A DNA stretch of 41,266 nucleotides from Lentisphaerales bacterium. Lineage in GTDB: Bacteria; Verrucomicrobiota; Lentisphaeria; Lentisphaerales; Lentisphaeraceae. A program made the translations under genes and the position numbers. The stretch is taken from NCBI GenBank assembly GCA_022446985.1, contig JAKVBD010000044.1:1-41266 (forward strand), written 5' to 3'. Each line of letters begins with the position of its first letter. The first letter of the stretch is position 1. This document shows, one piece after another, positions 25,411 to 34,853 of the stretch. The notes under the pieces are model-generated. The model did not search any database and was not told the DNA's origin. It saw only the letters and a program-made list of their open reading frames with translations.

Positions 25411-26289
25411 ATGGAAAACCACAATATCCTTGGCAAAAAAGCAGAAGCTTCTGCAGCTTTAAAAGAAAAAATAATTTCACTGATTGCCTGGATATTCATA
25501 CTATTTTGTATTTGTCTAGTCGTCTACCTTTCAAAAGTAGGTCTCAAAGCCCTATTCTTAAATTCGAATAAGCATTTCACACTGAAAAATATCGAAATCA
25601 CAGCGAAAGGCCTACCCGATAACATTCAAGGCTTAGTGAATATTGAAGGCCTTAAAAGCACACTCAACCTTCACCCAAACACGGACAACCTTTTCGAATT
25701 AGATCTTAAGAGAATTCGTCGTTTAGTAAACAGAAATGTTGCTGTAAAGTCCTCAGAAGTTTGTTTTATCTTTCCGGATACACTAAAAATTGATTTTGTT
25801 GAGAAAGAGCCGATTGCCAGATTTTTCAATAGTAATCTTATCGACAAAGAAGGTGAGATCATCCCAAAAGGCAGAAATGATCTTATACTACCAATTATTA
25901 TGGGCGAAACTTATTCCCAGGGGCAAAAAGTAGAAGATGAAAAAGTCCTTACGCCTTTAAACTTTATTCGGTTTCATGAAGGTTTTGCTTTAAGATATGA
26001 TCAAGCTAATGAGATATACGCCAGATTGGATCTTCCAAGAAGACCAGAAATTGCTGCATTGGAAATCATAAAAATTAAAATGATCGGCTTAAATGACGAT
26101 AACACTCTTGCAGTCATTCTGCACGCTTCACCAAATTTCCTGGTTGTGGATAATGCCAGACTTAAATTACCCGCAGATGATTTTGAAGTTGGTTTAAGAA
26201 GAGCATGCATAGCCATTATCCAAAATGCTCTGGTTCGTAAAGAAACCAACAAAGTCGATGCAAGATACAACAGTACACCAACGGAGTAA
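25411..26289 (+). CDS. ftsQ: FtsQ/DivIB-like POTRA-domain division protein
   Basis: A bitopic inner-membrane protein: about 20 cytoplasmic residues, one helix near 22-46, then a periplasmic portion. The first periplasmic block reads as a POTRA domain (FTLKNIEITAKG, then LNLHPNTDNLFELDLKRIRRLV). It is followed by the FtsQ-like strand FPDTLKIDFVEKEPIA and the LIDKEGEII hairpin, and ends near VDARYNS where FtsQ has its DLRY motif. Length (292) fits. FtsQ is a scaffold of the divisome joining FtsL/FtsB. It sits outside a dcw cluster, next to fur, 4 bases apart. Other POTRA proteins remain possible. Confidence 0.7.
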   Translation: MENHNILGKKAEASAALKEKIISLIAWIFILFCICLVVYLSKVGLKALFLNSNKHFTLKNIEITAKGLPDNIQGLVNIEGLKSTLNLHPNTDNLFELDLKRIRRLVNRNVAVKSSEVCFIFPDTLKIDFVEKEPIARFFNSNLIDKEGEIIPKGRNDLILPIIMGETYSQGQKVEDEKVLTPLNFIRFHEGFALRYDQANEIYARLDLPRRPEIAALEIIKIKMIGLNDDNTLAVILHASPNFLVVDNARLKLPADDFEVGLRRACIAIIQNALVRKETNKVDARYNSTPTE

Positions 26290-26293
26290 ATAG

Positions 26294-26686
26294 ATGCCTA
26301 AAAAGATTGGACAAAGAAACACTCAACAAAGGCAAACTATTTTTGAGATTATCAAAGATGCCCAAGGCCCTTTAACTGTTAACGAAATCTTAGTCAAAGC
26401 CGATGCAAAGAAACTTCAGATTTGCATAGCTACAATCTACCGTACCATTAAGCTCCTACTAGAAAACAAAGATATCTCTCAAGATGTACTACCGGATGGT
26501 CAAAGTCGCTACGAAACTTCCCGCCAAGCAGATCACCATCACCATCACCTACACTGCAATGAATGCGGAAAAGTTATCGATGTCCATAAATGCTGCGAGC
26601 ATCTACATGCAAGCGAAGTTGAAGGGCACTTGGTTCACAGGCATGAAATTACCCTTTTTGGAGTCTGTAAAGACTGTCGCAGATAA
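26294..26686 (+). CDS. fur: Fur family metal-responsive repressor
   Basis: A 130-residue regulator. The N-terminal winged helix includes TVNEILVKA and ICIATIYRTIKLL. The metal region has a His run (81-85) followed by LHCNECGKVID, and two zinc CxxC pairs at 88/91 and 125/128. This matches the Fur/Zur/PerR superfamily. I cannot say from sequence alone whether it senses iron, zinc or peroxide. It starts 4 bases after the ftsQ-like stop with GGAG near by, so the two are co-transcribed. It converges on the lpxL-like gene with 5 bases between. Confidence 0.92.
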   Translation: MPKKIGQRNTQQRQTIFEIIKDAQGPLTVNEILVKADAKKLQICIATIYRTIKLLLENKDISQDVLPDGQSRYETSRQADHHHHHLHCNECGKVIDVHKCCEHLHASEVEGHLVHRHEITLFGVCKDCRR

Positions 26687-26691
26687 GAGTA

Positions 26692-27582
26692 CTACTTCCT
26701 CTTCTTTGAACTACGGCTTTCACGCCAGCGCTCATGCATCCAGATCCATTGTACTGGATATTTCAAAATAAAGTCCTCGAGTGTGTTTAAATACTGTCGA
26801 ACATTCAATCGAGCCTCCTCATCCGGATCTTGATTCTCGATTAATTTTACTTCCGGGTAAATGTGAGCATGATGATCTTTTAAGTTTTCATCTCGGTAGC
26901 TGTAAGCCGGAACAACAGGGCATTTAAATCGTTTACTAATCACATAAGGCGCTGCATAAGTACAGGTCTCTTTTCCAAAATGATCAGTTACAACACCTTC
27001 TCTTTTTTTCGACCTTTGATCAATGACCATCAGACAAATTTCATTTTTCTTCAAAGCCCGGCGGATATTCAGCATAGCATTTTCTTTGAAAATAGACTTT
27101 ACACCTTTTAGTCCTCGCAGCTTTTCATTTAAGTAATCGTTGTCTACATCCTTCAGGTGTTTAACAATTGTGTTAACTTTATACCCTCGAGAAGCCAGAC
27201 AGCCAACAGTCATTTCCCAATTCCCGGTATGAGCTGAAATAATTAAGGCTCCATTGCCTTTCTCAAGAACTGCATCCAGGTTCTCAAGGCCGGTAATGTT
27301 CGCTATATGACCATCTGCCTTTTGTTTTACAGAAGGAAAGTAAAGCATCTCTATGAAGAGCAAACCAAAATGCCGATAAATCTTTCCGACAAGCCCCTTC
27401 GACCAATTCCCTTGACCAAAAACGATATCTAAATTCTTTAACACAATCCCCTTTCTAAAACCCACTACACGCAGAATGACTCCAGACAGTCTTCCTAGTG
27501 CTACTCTTAGCCACATGGGCAAGCACCCCGTGACAGCAAAGGCTACTTTTAATAAGGCTGTATAAACTTTACTTTTCATCAT
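26692..27582 (-). CDS. LpxL/HtrB-type Kdo2-lipid IV(A) acyltransferase
   Basis: A 296-residue membrane-associated acyltransferase adding a secondary fatty acid to lipid A. It has an N-terminal membrane segment, the catalytic HX4E motif SAHTGNWEM (His118, Glu123), then the family stretch CLMVIDQRSKKREGV and YPVQWIWMHERW at the C-terminus. Its presence supports a lipopolysaccharide-bearing outer membrane. The start could be either of two adjacent ATGs. LpxL, LpxM and LpxP cannot be separated here. Confidence 0.9.
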   Translation of the reverse strand: MMKSKVYTALLKVAFAVTGCLPMWLRVALGRLSGVILRVVGFRKGIVLKNLDIVFGQGNWSKGLVGKIYRHFGLLFIEMLYFPSVKQKADGHIANITGLENLDAVLEKGNGALIISAHTGNWEMTVGCLASRGYKVNTIVKHLKDVDNDYLNEKLRGLKGVKSIFKENAMLNIRRALKKNEICLMVIDQRSKKREGVVTDHFGKETCTYAAPYVISKRFKCPVVPAYSYRDENLKDHHAHIYPEVKLIENQDPDEEARLNVRQYLNTLEDFILKYPVQWIWMHERWRESRSSKKRK

Positions 27583-27733
27583 TTTCTTGTAGCATTCAAA
27601 TTTTAAAATAAGAGCTCACATTTAGAGACTTTTTCCAATTGTCAAGTTGCCAGACACGCTGTTTATGGTAAAGTTGTTGTTTAGGTTTATTTACACTTGG
27701 GTAGTCTCAAAAATTCTGGCGGATTGATAAAGA

Positions 27734-28936
27734 ATGGAACAAATACAAACATTCCCTTGCCCCCACTGCGGAGCAATAAACGATAAAACAAATGTTTCCT
27801 GTAGTAGTTGTAAAGAGCTCACAACTCTCGCTTTTCTAAAAAGCAGAGGAACTGGTAATGCTCCTAAAGATTTTATCTGGCCTCTATTTCCTTACGACAT
27901 GACTATCGGCTCAGGTACAAGCAATGACATCGCAATCCCAAGTAACCGCCTTGAGAAAAAACACTGTAGTCTGATTTTTCAAAATGACTCTTTCTTTCTA
28001 GAAAGAACCAGTAAAGAAAACCCCGTTTTAATTAATGGCCATAACATCCAATTGGGTGTTAAACAAAAGTTAACTAATGGGACGCTTATTAAACTGGGAC
28101 TTGACGAGCTAAAAATAACCTACCATAAGCTCAGCCAGAGTGACATGAACATCAAAACCGAAAAAGAGCGTATTCAACTTAAACTCGATAAAGAATACTC
28201 GGTCAACCAGACATCAAACCGCCTGATGCTTCTACTCGGTTACTTACAAGAGCTTCACTCCTCTACAGATATTAAAGAACTACTTAGCAGTTCTGTTGAT
28301 GCAGTCCTAAAACTTACAGGGCTTGACCGTGGTTATGCATTCATCACAGAGCAGCAAGGCGACCAACTGGGACTTCAAGAAGTCGTTTCACGTAAACTTG
28401 GTGGTTTAGATTTAAAAGAACAGGATTATAAAATCAGTAAAAGCATGCTATTAAAAGTTCTTCAGGGAGACGGTTCTGTGATCATTGAAGATGCAGATGC
28501 CGAAGCATCCTCCAGTAACTCTATGCGTGACTTCAAAATCAAATCTCTAGTTTGCCTGCCGTTAAACAAAATAAATCCTGAAACTAAGGAAAAAACTTTA
28601 CTAGGCATCATATACGCAGACAAGATGATGGCAACAACATCGCTGCCGCAAAATACTAAAACTACACTGCAAATGCTAATTCAAATGATCATCGCAAATA
28701 TTGATCGTTGCATGACCTTCCAAAATACCACAGGAACATGTCAGCAATACAATGACTACTTTGCCAATCTTTCAGATGAGCTTGCAACCATACACAACAA
28801 CCTTAAGGTCATTTCCGAGAATATGGAGAAAAGTCAGGGTAAAGACAGCTTTAAAAGTCTAGCGCAGTATCTGACCGGTGAACAGCAAAAAATGAATACT
28901 ATCATTCAAAACGTCAACGAAGCAGTATCAAATTAA
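27734..28936 (+). CDS. Zinc-ribbon, FHA and GAF domain signalling protein
   Basis: A soluble 400-residue protein. Residues 9-26 form a zinc ribbon (CxxC at 9/12 and 23/26). About 45-135 is an FHA domain. Its recognition residues are altered: the usual GR start reads IGSG, the usual SRxH reads EKKH, and only His and the NG pair near 110 remain. About 165-325 is a GAF domain (GLDRGYAFI, then KSLVCLPLN and LLGIIYADK), and the C-terminal 75 residues are helical. No output enzyme domain is attached, so it may act as an adaptor or sensor for the kinases in the window. This is an inference. Ligand is unknown. Confidence 0.88.
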   Translation: MEQIQTFPCPHCGAINDKTNVSCSSCKELTTLAFLKSRGTGNAPKDFIWPLFPYDMTIGSGTSNDIAIPSNRLEKKHCSLIFQNDSFFLERTSKENPVLINGHNIQLGVKQKLTNGTLIKLGLDELKITYHKLSQSDMNIKTEKERIQLKLDKEYSVNQTSNRLMLLLGYLQELHSSTDIKELLSSSVDAVLKLTGLDRGYAFITEQQGDQLGLQEVVSRKLGGLDLKEQDYKISKSMLLKVLQGDGSVIIEDADAEASSSNSMRDFKIKSLVCLPLNKINPETKEKTLLGIIYADKMMATTSLPQNTKTTLQMLIQMIIANIDRCMTFQNTTGTCQQYNDYFANLSDELATIHNNLKVISENMEKSQGKDSFKSLAQYLTGEQQKMNTIIQNVNEAVSN

Positions 28937-28998
28937 CAATCTGCACTGTTACTTTTGAGACCATGTATTAACTTTCAAGCCTAATTATCAGGACTTGA

Positions 28999-29928
28999 AT
29001 GAAGCAATTTTTACATATTTTCAGTTATCACCATGAAGACAGCAGTCTCTACGAACTGGAACAAAAGCACATCTATGAACAAGAGAACCCAGAAAGTCGC
29101 TACTTTCTTGCGGATAAAGTTCATTCTATTGAGGATTCTTCTTTTGGAGAAACTGTTCTTGACTTATTCCACTCTGCTGACAGTCTGGAAGAGCTCAGAC
29201 TGTATCTTTCCGAGAACCTTCCCTTTCTTGAAAAAGTCAGACTCGTCAACTTATCTATAGGCTTTTTACCGAAATGTAGCTTTAATGATTTAAGTAAGCT
29301 ATTTACGAGCATAAAGCTGTCTGCTGAGCTCAAAAATCCTGAGGCTACATACATATTAACCAGAACTGAGGACAAATGGTTCTTCGGCAAACAAATTAGA
29401 AAGTGCCATCGACAGTGGTCCGTCCATCGTTCAAAACCAGAGACTATGTCCAGCGCCATACCACACATTCTTGCTCATACTGTGGTCTTTTACCTCAAAA
29501 GCCTCGGCAGTCAATCGCTTATCGACTTTTGCTCTGGCTCCGGAACCTTTTCACTAGAGGCTGCATCAATGAACATGAACGTCACTGCAATGGATCTCAA
29601 TCCAAACATGGTTGACATGACTAAAAGAAACATGCAACACTTCAATTATTCAGCGAAATACTTGAATGACAATGCTGCGACAACTACAGCCACTGCCGAC
29701 TCCGGTATAGTTGACTTTCCTTATGGCTTTCATTGTGAGCGAGACCATGAAGAAGAGATTTCAATTATCAAAAACACAATACAAGGGACTAAATGTTTAT
29801 GCCTTATTCACGGTGAAGACATAACTCCCCAAATTGAATCTTGTGGTGGCATGGTATTTGAACGGATGATTATACCAGCCGTAAATGTCAAAAGGTATGT
29901 CCATTTTGTAAGGAAAAAAGATGTTTAA
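28999..29928 (+). CDS. TRMT11/Trm-G10-like RNA methyltransferase
   Basis: A 309-residue SAM-dependent methyltransferase. The N-terminal 130 residues resemble a diverged THUMP/RNA-binding region. Motif I reads DFCSGSGTF at 176-184, followed by acidic motif II (TAMDLNPNMV) and a motif IV-like DFPYGF at 239-244, in place of the N/DPPY of amino-group methylases. Its layout and KPETMSSAIPHILA entry resemble the archaeal/eukaryotic TRMT11 (m2G10) family. Substrate is therefore probably tRNA, but assignment to a position is inference. It overlaps trmO by 8 bases, which adds weight to a tRNA role. Confidence 0.65.
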   Translation: MKQFLHIFSYHHEDSSLYELEQKHIYEQENPESRYFLADKVHSIEDSSFGETVLDLFHSADSLEELRLYLSENLPFLEKVRLVNLSIGFLPKCSFNDLSKLFTSIKLSAELKNPEATYILTRTEDKWFFGKQIRKCHRQWSVHRSKPETMSSAIPHILAHTVVFYLKSLGSQSLIDFCSGSGTFSLEAASMNMNVTAMDLNPNMVDMTKRNMQHFNYSAKYLNDNAATTTATADSGIVDFPYGFHCERDHEEEISIIKNTIQGTKCLCLIHGEDITPQIESCGGMVFERMIIPAVNVKRYVHFVRKKDV

Positions 29929-30616
29929 CTTTTCTACAATTGGAATTATCGAATGCAACTTTGTAGAAAAATTCGGAATCCCGAGACAGCCTGGGCTGTC
30001 ACCTTCATCAGATGCACAAATTAAAATGCCCAAAACCAGGTTCAATCAAGAAGCTATTCAGGACCTTGAAGGATGCAGCCATATTTGGGTTATATTTGTT
30101 TTCGATAAATTGAAGAAAATTCCTGACAAGCCCAAAATACGCCCTCCGAGATTAGGTGGAAATAAATACGTCGGAGTCTTCTCCAGTCGCAGTCCTTACC
30201 GACCAAATCCGATAGGTCTTTCTTTAGTGGAATTTAAAGGAATAACTAAAACAAGTGATCACATATATATCCTTATAAGTAACCACGATCTGATGAATGA
30301 AACTCCAGTCTTAGACATCAAACCTTACTCTGAGTTTGACACTCCAGAACAGGCTACTTTTAACTGGCAAAACGAAGCTTGGGACAACCTGAAAGTTACT
30401 TTTTCTGAAACAGCTAATAACTTCTTAGGAAGAAAGCCACACCTAAAAGAACAAATCAAAGAGCTACTCAGCAATGACCCCAGGCCTGCTTATATGAAGA
30501 AAAAGACACGTAGTGAACCTCACGGACTAACCATAGGCAACTACAATATAAAATTCTTAATTGAAGAACATTCCTGTTGTGTATTATCCGTTGCCCCAGT
30601 CAATAAATTCACTTGA
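29921..30616 (+). CDS. trmO: tRNA (adenine(37)-N6)-methyltransferase TrmO
   Basis: Adds the methyl group to t6A37 of tRNA-Thr(GGU), giving m6t6A. It shows the TrmO (YaeB/TsaA) signatures: SRSPYRPNPIGLS at 89-101, the proline-rich GIPRQPGLSP near the N-terminus and a C-terminal DPRPAY. Length (231) matches E. coli TrmO (235). The start overlaps the end of the methyltransferase gene by 8 bases. Confidence 0.93.
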   Translation: MFNFSTIGIIECNFVEKFGIPRQPGLSPSSDAQIKMPKTRFNQEAIQDLEGCSHIWVIFVFDKLKKIPDKPKIRPPRLGGNKYVGVFSSRSPYRPNPIGLSLVEFKGITKTSDHIYILISNHDLMNETPVLDIKPYSEFDTPEQATFNWQNEAWDNLKVTFSETANNFLGRKPHLKEQIKELLSNDPRPAYMKKKTRSEPHGLTIGNYNIKFLIEEHSCCVLSVAPVNKFT

Positions 30617-30622
30617 CAGCTC

Positions 30623-30651
30623 TTCACAAAGCTTTTTGTTTCTTATATAAT
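30623..30651 (+). promoter_or_regulatory. Predicted sigma-70-type promoter
   Basis: TTCACA (30623-30628), a 17-base spacer and a perfect TATAAT (30646-30651), directly after the trmO stop and 87 bases before the next start. The leader of about 80 bases holds an ACCTT...AAGGGT inverted repeat. Sequence match only. Confidence 0.65.
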
Positions 30652-30738
30652 AGATGATAGATACAACTGCTCATATAGGGGTATTATAAACAATCTACCT
30701 TTGGGAAGGGTAAATTTGTTGGGATAATTTGCGAATCA

Positions 30739-33700
30739 ATGGCCAATAAAGAAAAAACGACAATATCACTGTTATCCGACTTTCCGCATGATATGGCAAC
30801 ATACAAGCCTTTTCATAAGGGCATAGAGGTATTTGACCGGGCATCCGAGAATCCAGCTCATCGCTTCAGTCTTAAAAGTTCAGATGAAAATTACTGTGTT
30901 ATCTCTGAAGATGAGAAATACGTATTTGAACTTATGGATGGTCAGAAAACCATTGACGAATTAGCTGCTGAATTCATGGAAGCTAAAGGTAAAATAGCCT
31001 TATCTATGATCCGTAGTTTAACATTTCGATTGTGGCAAAATGGTATTTTAATTGATTCGGAAAGAAAAATTACAACTGATGAGTCAGATACTGAAGGTTC
31101 TAAACTACAGTTCAAAATTCCAGGTATAAGCTCCTTAGCAGCCTTTCTATACCCATTCCCCGGTATACTGTTCATAAATCCTGTAAGCTATTTTATACTC
31201 ATAGCTTTTGGCCTATATGGCACAAATGTTATAAGCCAGAGCAGTGAGAACCTCCAATCCGCTCCCCCTCTGTTTGTCTATAATAATAATACAACTCTTG
31301 GTTTAGGAATCTTAGCACTTTCAATCTTAGCCGCTGCAATCGTGAGATTTACATGTTTATGCATGGCTCACAGAAAACATAGAATCAAAATCAAAACCGC
31401 CGGTATATTATCAGAATACGGCTTTTGGGGACTGTATCTAGAAGCCCCGGGTGTCACAATTCTTAAAGCAGGCCAACGCTTTTGGCTTAGACTTTCTGGG
31501 ATGATTGCCGTATTTGGTATTTCAGGCGTTCTACTGACTCTTTCTACCTTAAAAAGCTTCTCACCTGAAGCCTCCCTTCTATTTTACCAGATAGCATTTT
31601 ACCAGATATTATACCTACTTTATCATTGCTGTCCGTTGATCAACTCAGACCTTTACCTTGCTTGCGCAGATTATCTTGATGAACTCTATTTGAGACGTAG
31701 TTCGATGAACTTCATCCAAAGTCACATTAAAAGTTTTTTCGCTCCTGAAAGATCTGAAAAGGGTGACAATATTATCTACATTATGTTCTGTGCAGGCGCC
31801 CTGCTCTGGCTGGCAGGAACAGCCCAGCTTCTTCTCACTGCGATATCACAAAATTCTGCTATACTCAGCGGTCTCTTTAACGAAAACCAGGCTACGTCTA
31901 CCTTAATTTTACTAGGCGCCCTGATTCTACCCATCATTAGTGGAATTATCATCAGCTCTTATCTGATGTACAAATTCTTTATCAATTCAGTCACCAGTTT
32001 ATCTTTATTCCAAGCCAGCCGAAATATGGTTGCGCTTATGTTTAGTATAGCTGTTTGTTTACTGTTCTTGATAAGAGTAACAGATGAAAGTACGCGATAC
32101 ATCTTGTACATAATCCTAGCCATAGCATCTGCCTTAATTGTAATTACCAAATCCCTACAGCTAGCTAAGGCTCAGGCTAAATCTCACGCCAAAATGCAAA
32201 GTCTTGCTATTGTTCTATTCACAGTATCTATTGGCTCATTCATTATATTAAAATGTTTTGCTTATCAAGCTTCTGGCCTGTTTATTGTAATAGCTCTACT
32301 GTCCCTGTCCCTGTCCCTTTTACTGTATTCTCTATCATCTATTAAAGTCGATTGGGCTGAATATATCAAATCTCGTATAGACTCAGGTATTATTACAGTT
32401 TTACTGATTTTAGGTGTCGCAGGCTTCTGGTACCTTCACAGTCAATTCTCCCTGAACATTTCCAACAGCGTGACTGTTCCCGAGAGCAATAGTACAATTT
32501 CACTCTATTGTTTCATAATACTTTCAATCAGCGCAATCCTTACCATACCAGCCATTATTTACAAGAGAAAAACTGAGATCTTTACTCCCACATTTTCAAT
32601 AGTATTTGCGCTTCACTTGCTTTTTTACTTTTCTATACTGGTTTTTGCAGGTCATGCAAAGTTGCACGTTTGGGAATCAATTGCTGCAGCCTCCATGCTA
32701 CTACTTATTGGCACCGAGGCCTACCATTTTGTATACTACCGAGAAACCAAAGACCTACCAATATTTCCTTTACAAGATGGTGAAAATGAAAAGTTATCAC
32801 TTGTCACTGGCTTTCAGTATATCATAGACTCTACCCTAAATGCCGTATCTACAGACTTTGGTGCATCGAGAAGCTCTTACATTAAAAGTAACTTTAAGCA
32901 ATATGCTCAAAAAATGCAGTGGAACTGGGACTTAACAAATATTCCTAAAGATGACGACAACATCAATACTCTTGGTGAAATATATAAAAACTCTTTCCAT
33001 AAAGTTCATCAATTAACTAATGAATGTTGCGGTGAGAGTTACACAACCAACTTATTACAGGAGATTGATGACCATCTCCACTCCCAAGCCAGGGTAGTTA
33101 TCAAATCCAGAGTTGGGGAACTTTCCCAATACGCCATAAACCACACCGTCACCACTATGAGTGACGATAAGAAAAAACAATTAATTGCAAACACCATTTT
33201 CTTTGATGATATCCAAGGCCCACAATTGTCTCAATTAAAAGACTGCCTTCATACAAGCTCATACGAAGAAGGTGAGTTGATTATCAAACAACATGATCAA
33301 GGCGATCGTTTATACATTATATCAGAAGGAAAAGTCCAAGTAGAAATTGAAAATATGGCAGGCCAAAGTCAGGTCGTTTCTTACATTATGGCAAATGAAT
33401 TTTTTGGTGAAATTGCCCTTCTTACAGCATCTCCACGCACAGCCTCAGTTAGAGCATGTGAACAAACAACTGTTCTTTACATAAAGAAAAAAGATTTCGA
33501 TGCATTCCTTGGCTTTAATCCAGAGAAAAAAGAGAATATCATAGCAACTCTAAATTACCTCAGACTAATTAAATCTATTCCTCTCTTCCGTGAATTAGAT
33601 TCAAGTTTAATTAACTTACTCGCCGGAAAGATGCAAAAAGAAATCTACAAACAGGATGATAAGATAATCAAACAAGGCGATGAAGGCGATAAGTTTTACA

Positions 33701-33969
33701 TCATTCTTGAAGGCGATTGTGATGTACATGTAGACCGGGATGATAAAAAGAACCATAAAGTTACTACTTTATCTAAAGGCGAATACTTTGGCGAAATTGC
33801 CCTTATAAGAGATATTCCCCGTACAGCAACAATCACTACTGCGTCTACTGAAGCCTTAGTTCTCTCCCTCCAAAAGAAAGATTTTGTTGATGTCATTTCA
33901 TCCCACGAACTACTTGCCAGTAACTTCAACGATGCTTCACATCGCCGAATTATTGAAATGATGCATTAA
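30739..33969 (+). CDS. PqqD-like, degenerate M50-protease membrane protein with two cNMP-binding domains
   Basis: A 1076-residue polytopic membrane protein. Residues 40-105 resemble a PqqD-like winged fold (YVFELMDGQKTIDELA...LWQNGILI). Many membrane helices lie between 130 and about 680. In that region the M50 site-2-protease signature is recognisable but broken: where active relatives have HExxH, residues 207-211 read LCMAH, and the downstream LDGYY motif reads NSDLYLACADYL near 302-313. It is therefore probably catalytically dead. The C-terminal part has two cNMP-binding domains (about 815-935 and 945-1060), each with the cassette FGEIAL followed by PRTA. The M50 assignment is from pattern recall. 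A promoter is predicted at 30623-30651. Confidence 0.75.
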   Translation: MANKEKTTISLLSDFPHDMATYKPFHKGIEVFDRASENPAHRFSLKSSDENYCVISEDEKYVFELMDGQKTIDELAAEFMEAKGKIALSMIRSLTFRLWQNGILIDSERKITTDESDTEGSKLQFKIPGISSLAAFLYPFPGILFINPVSYFILIAFGLYGTNVISQSSENLQSAPPLFVYNNNTTLGLGILALSILAAAIVRFTCLCMAHRKHRIKIKTAGILSEYGFWGLYLEAPGVTILKAGQRFWLRLSGMIAVFGISGVLLTLSTLKSFSPEASLLFYQIAFYQILYLLYHCCPLINSDLYLACADYLDELYLRRSSMNFIQSHIKSFFAPERSEKGDNIIYIMFCAGALLWLAGTAQLLLTAISQNSAILSGLFNENQATSTLILLGALILPIISGIIISSYLMYKFFINSVTSLSLFQASRNMVALMFSIAVCLLFLIRVTDESTRYILYIILAIASALIVITKSLQLAKAQAKSHAKMQSLAIVLFTVSIGSFIILKCFAYQASGLFIVIALLSLSLSLLLYSLSSIKVDWAEYIKSRIDSGIITVLLILGVAGFWYLHSQFSLNISNSVTVPESNSTISLYCFIILSISAILTIPAIIYKRKTEIFTPTFSIVFALHLLFYFSILVFAGHAKLHVWESIAAASMLLLIGTEAYHFVYYRETKDLPIFPLQDGENEKLSLVTGFQYIIDSTLNAVSTDFGASRSSYIKSNFKQYAQKMQWNWDLTNIPKDDDNINTLGEIYKNSFHKVHQLTNECCGESYTTNLLQEIDDHLHSQARVVIKSRVGELSQYAINHTVTTMSDDKKKQLIANTIFFDDIQGPQLSQLKDCLHTSSYEEGELIIKQHDQGDRLYIISEGKVQVEIENMAGQSQVVSYIMANEFFGEIALLTASPRTASVRACEQTTVLYIKKKDFDAFLGFNPEKKENIIATLNYLRLIKSIPLFRELDSSLINLLAGKMQKEIYKQDDKIIKQGDEGDKFYIILEGDCDVHVDRDDKKNHKVTTLSKGEYFGEIALIRDIPRTATITTASTEALVLSLQKKDFVDVISSHELLASNFNDASHRRIIEMMH

Positions 33970-34055
33970 AAATATCTATTTTTTCATCATTTACTGCGTG
34001 AAAGCTCACTAACCTTTGATTACTAGTTAAGTAAAGAAACAACTAAGGTTTTGCT

Positions 34056-34850
34056 ATGAAATTTTTTGCTCGAACTATATTTACTCTTATTTCTTCTATA
34101 TATCTTTTCTCATGTACAACCGTTCCTGGAACCGGCAGAACACAGTTTGCTCCTATTCCTGCAAGCCAAATGCTATCTATGAGCAACTCAGAATATAGTA
34201 AAGTCCTAGAATCCTCTAAGCTTTCAAAAGATAAAAAAACGGTTGAAATGGTTCGTCGAGTTGGTAACAAAATTGCCAAAGCAGTTGATGAACTCCTTCA
34301 AGAAGAAGGTGTCGAAATGAAATTTGAGTGGGAATTCAATGTTATTGAAGACGATAAACAAGCAAATGCCTGGTGTATGCCTGGCGGTAAAATTGCGGTT
34401 TATACTGGAATTCTTAAATATACAAAGGACGAAACTGGCTTAGCTGTAGTTATGGGCCACGAAGTTGCTCACGCCGTCGCCAGACATGGCAATGAAAGAA
34501 TGACACAAGCCATTGGCCTTTCTCTGGCAACTCTCGCTCTGGCTGTCAGTTTAAATGAGCAAGACTCTGGTACTCAAAATATGTTCTTGGCAGCCTTTGG
34601 AGCAGGTGCTCATGTCGGTGTTGTGCTGCCATTTGGCAGACACCAGGAAACCGAAGCTGATAAACTTGGTCTTCAGTTAATGGCAAGAGCAGGTTACGAT
34701 CCATATGCCTCTATTGGGTTTTGGAAACGGATGTCAAAAGCGGGTGGAGAAAAGCCTCCCGAATTCTTATCTACTCACCCTTCAAATGAAACCCGCATAC
34801 GCAACTTGGAAGAATTCATCCCTGAAGCCTCAATATATTACTTCCCATAA
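34056..34850 (+). CDS. M48 family metalloprotease lipoprotein
   Basis: A 264-residue envelope protease. The N-terminus is a lipoprotein signal with lipobox ending LFSC (Cys20). The zinc motif HEVAH is at 135-139, and the third ligand Glu lies in RHQETEADKLG. The domain and STHPSNETRI end match bacterial M48 lipoproteins of the LoiP/YcaL type (stress-related periplasmic quality control). The catalytic residues are complete. The Lys/Ser after Cys20 does not point clearly to inner-membrane retention. It is followed by a 194-base gap with an inverted repeat. Confidence 0.93.
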   Translation: MKFFARTIFTLISSIYLFSCTTVPGTGRTQFAPIPASQMLSMSNSEYSKVLESSKLSKDKKTVEMVRRVGNKIAKAVDELLQEEGVEMKFEWEFNVIEDDKQANAWCMPGGKIAVYTGILKYTKDETGLAVVMGHEVAHAVARHGNERMTQAIGLSLATLALAVSLNEQDSGTQNMFLAAFGAGAHVGVVLPFGRHQETEADKLGLQLMARAGYDPYASIGFWKRMSKAGGEKPPEFLSTHPSNETRIRNLEEFIPEASIYYFP

Positions 34851-34853
34851 AAT

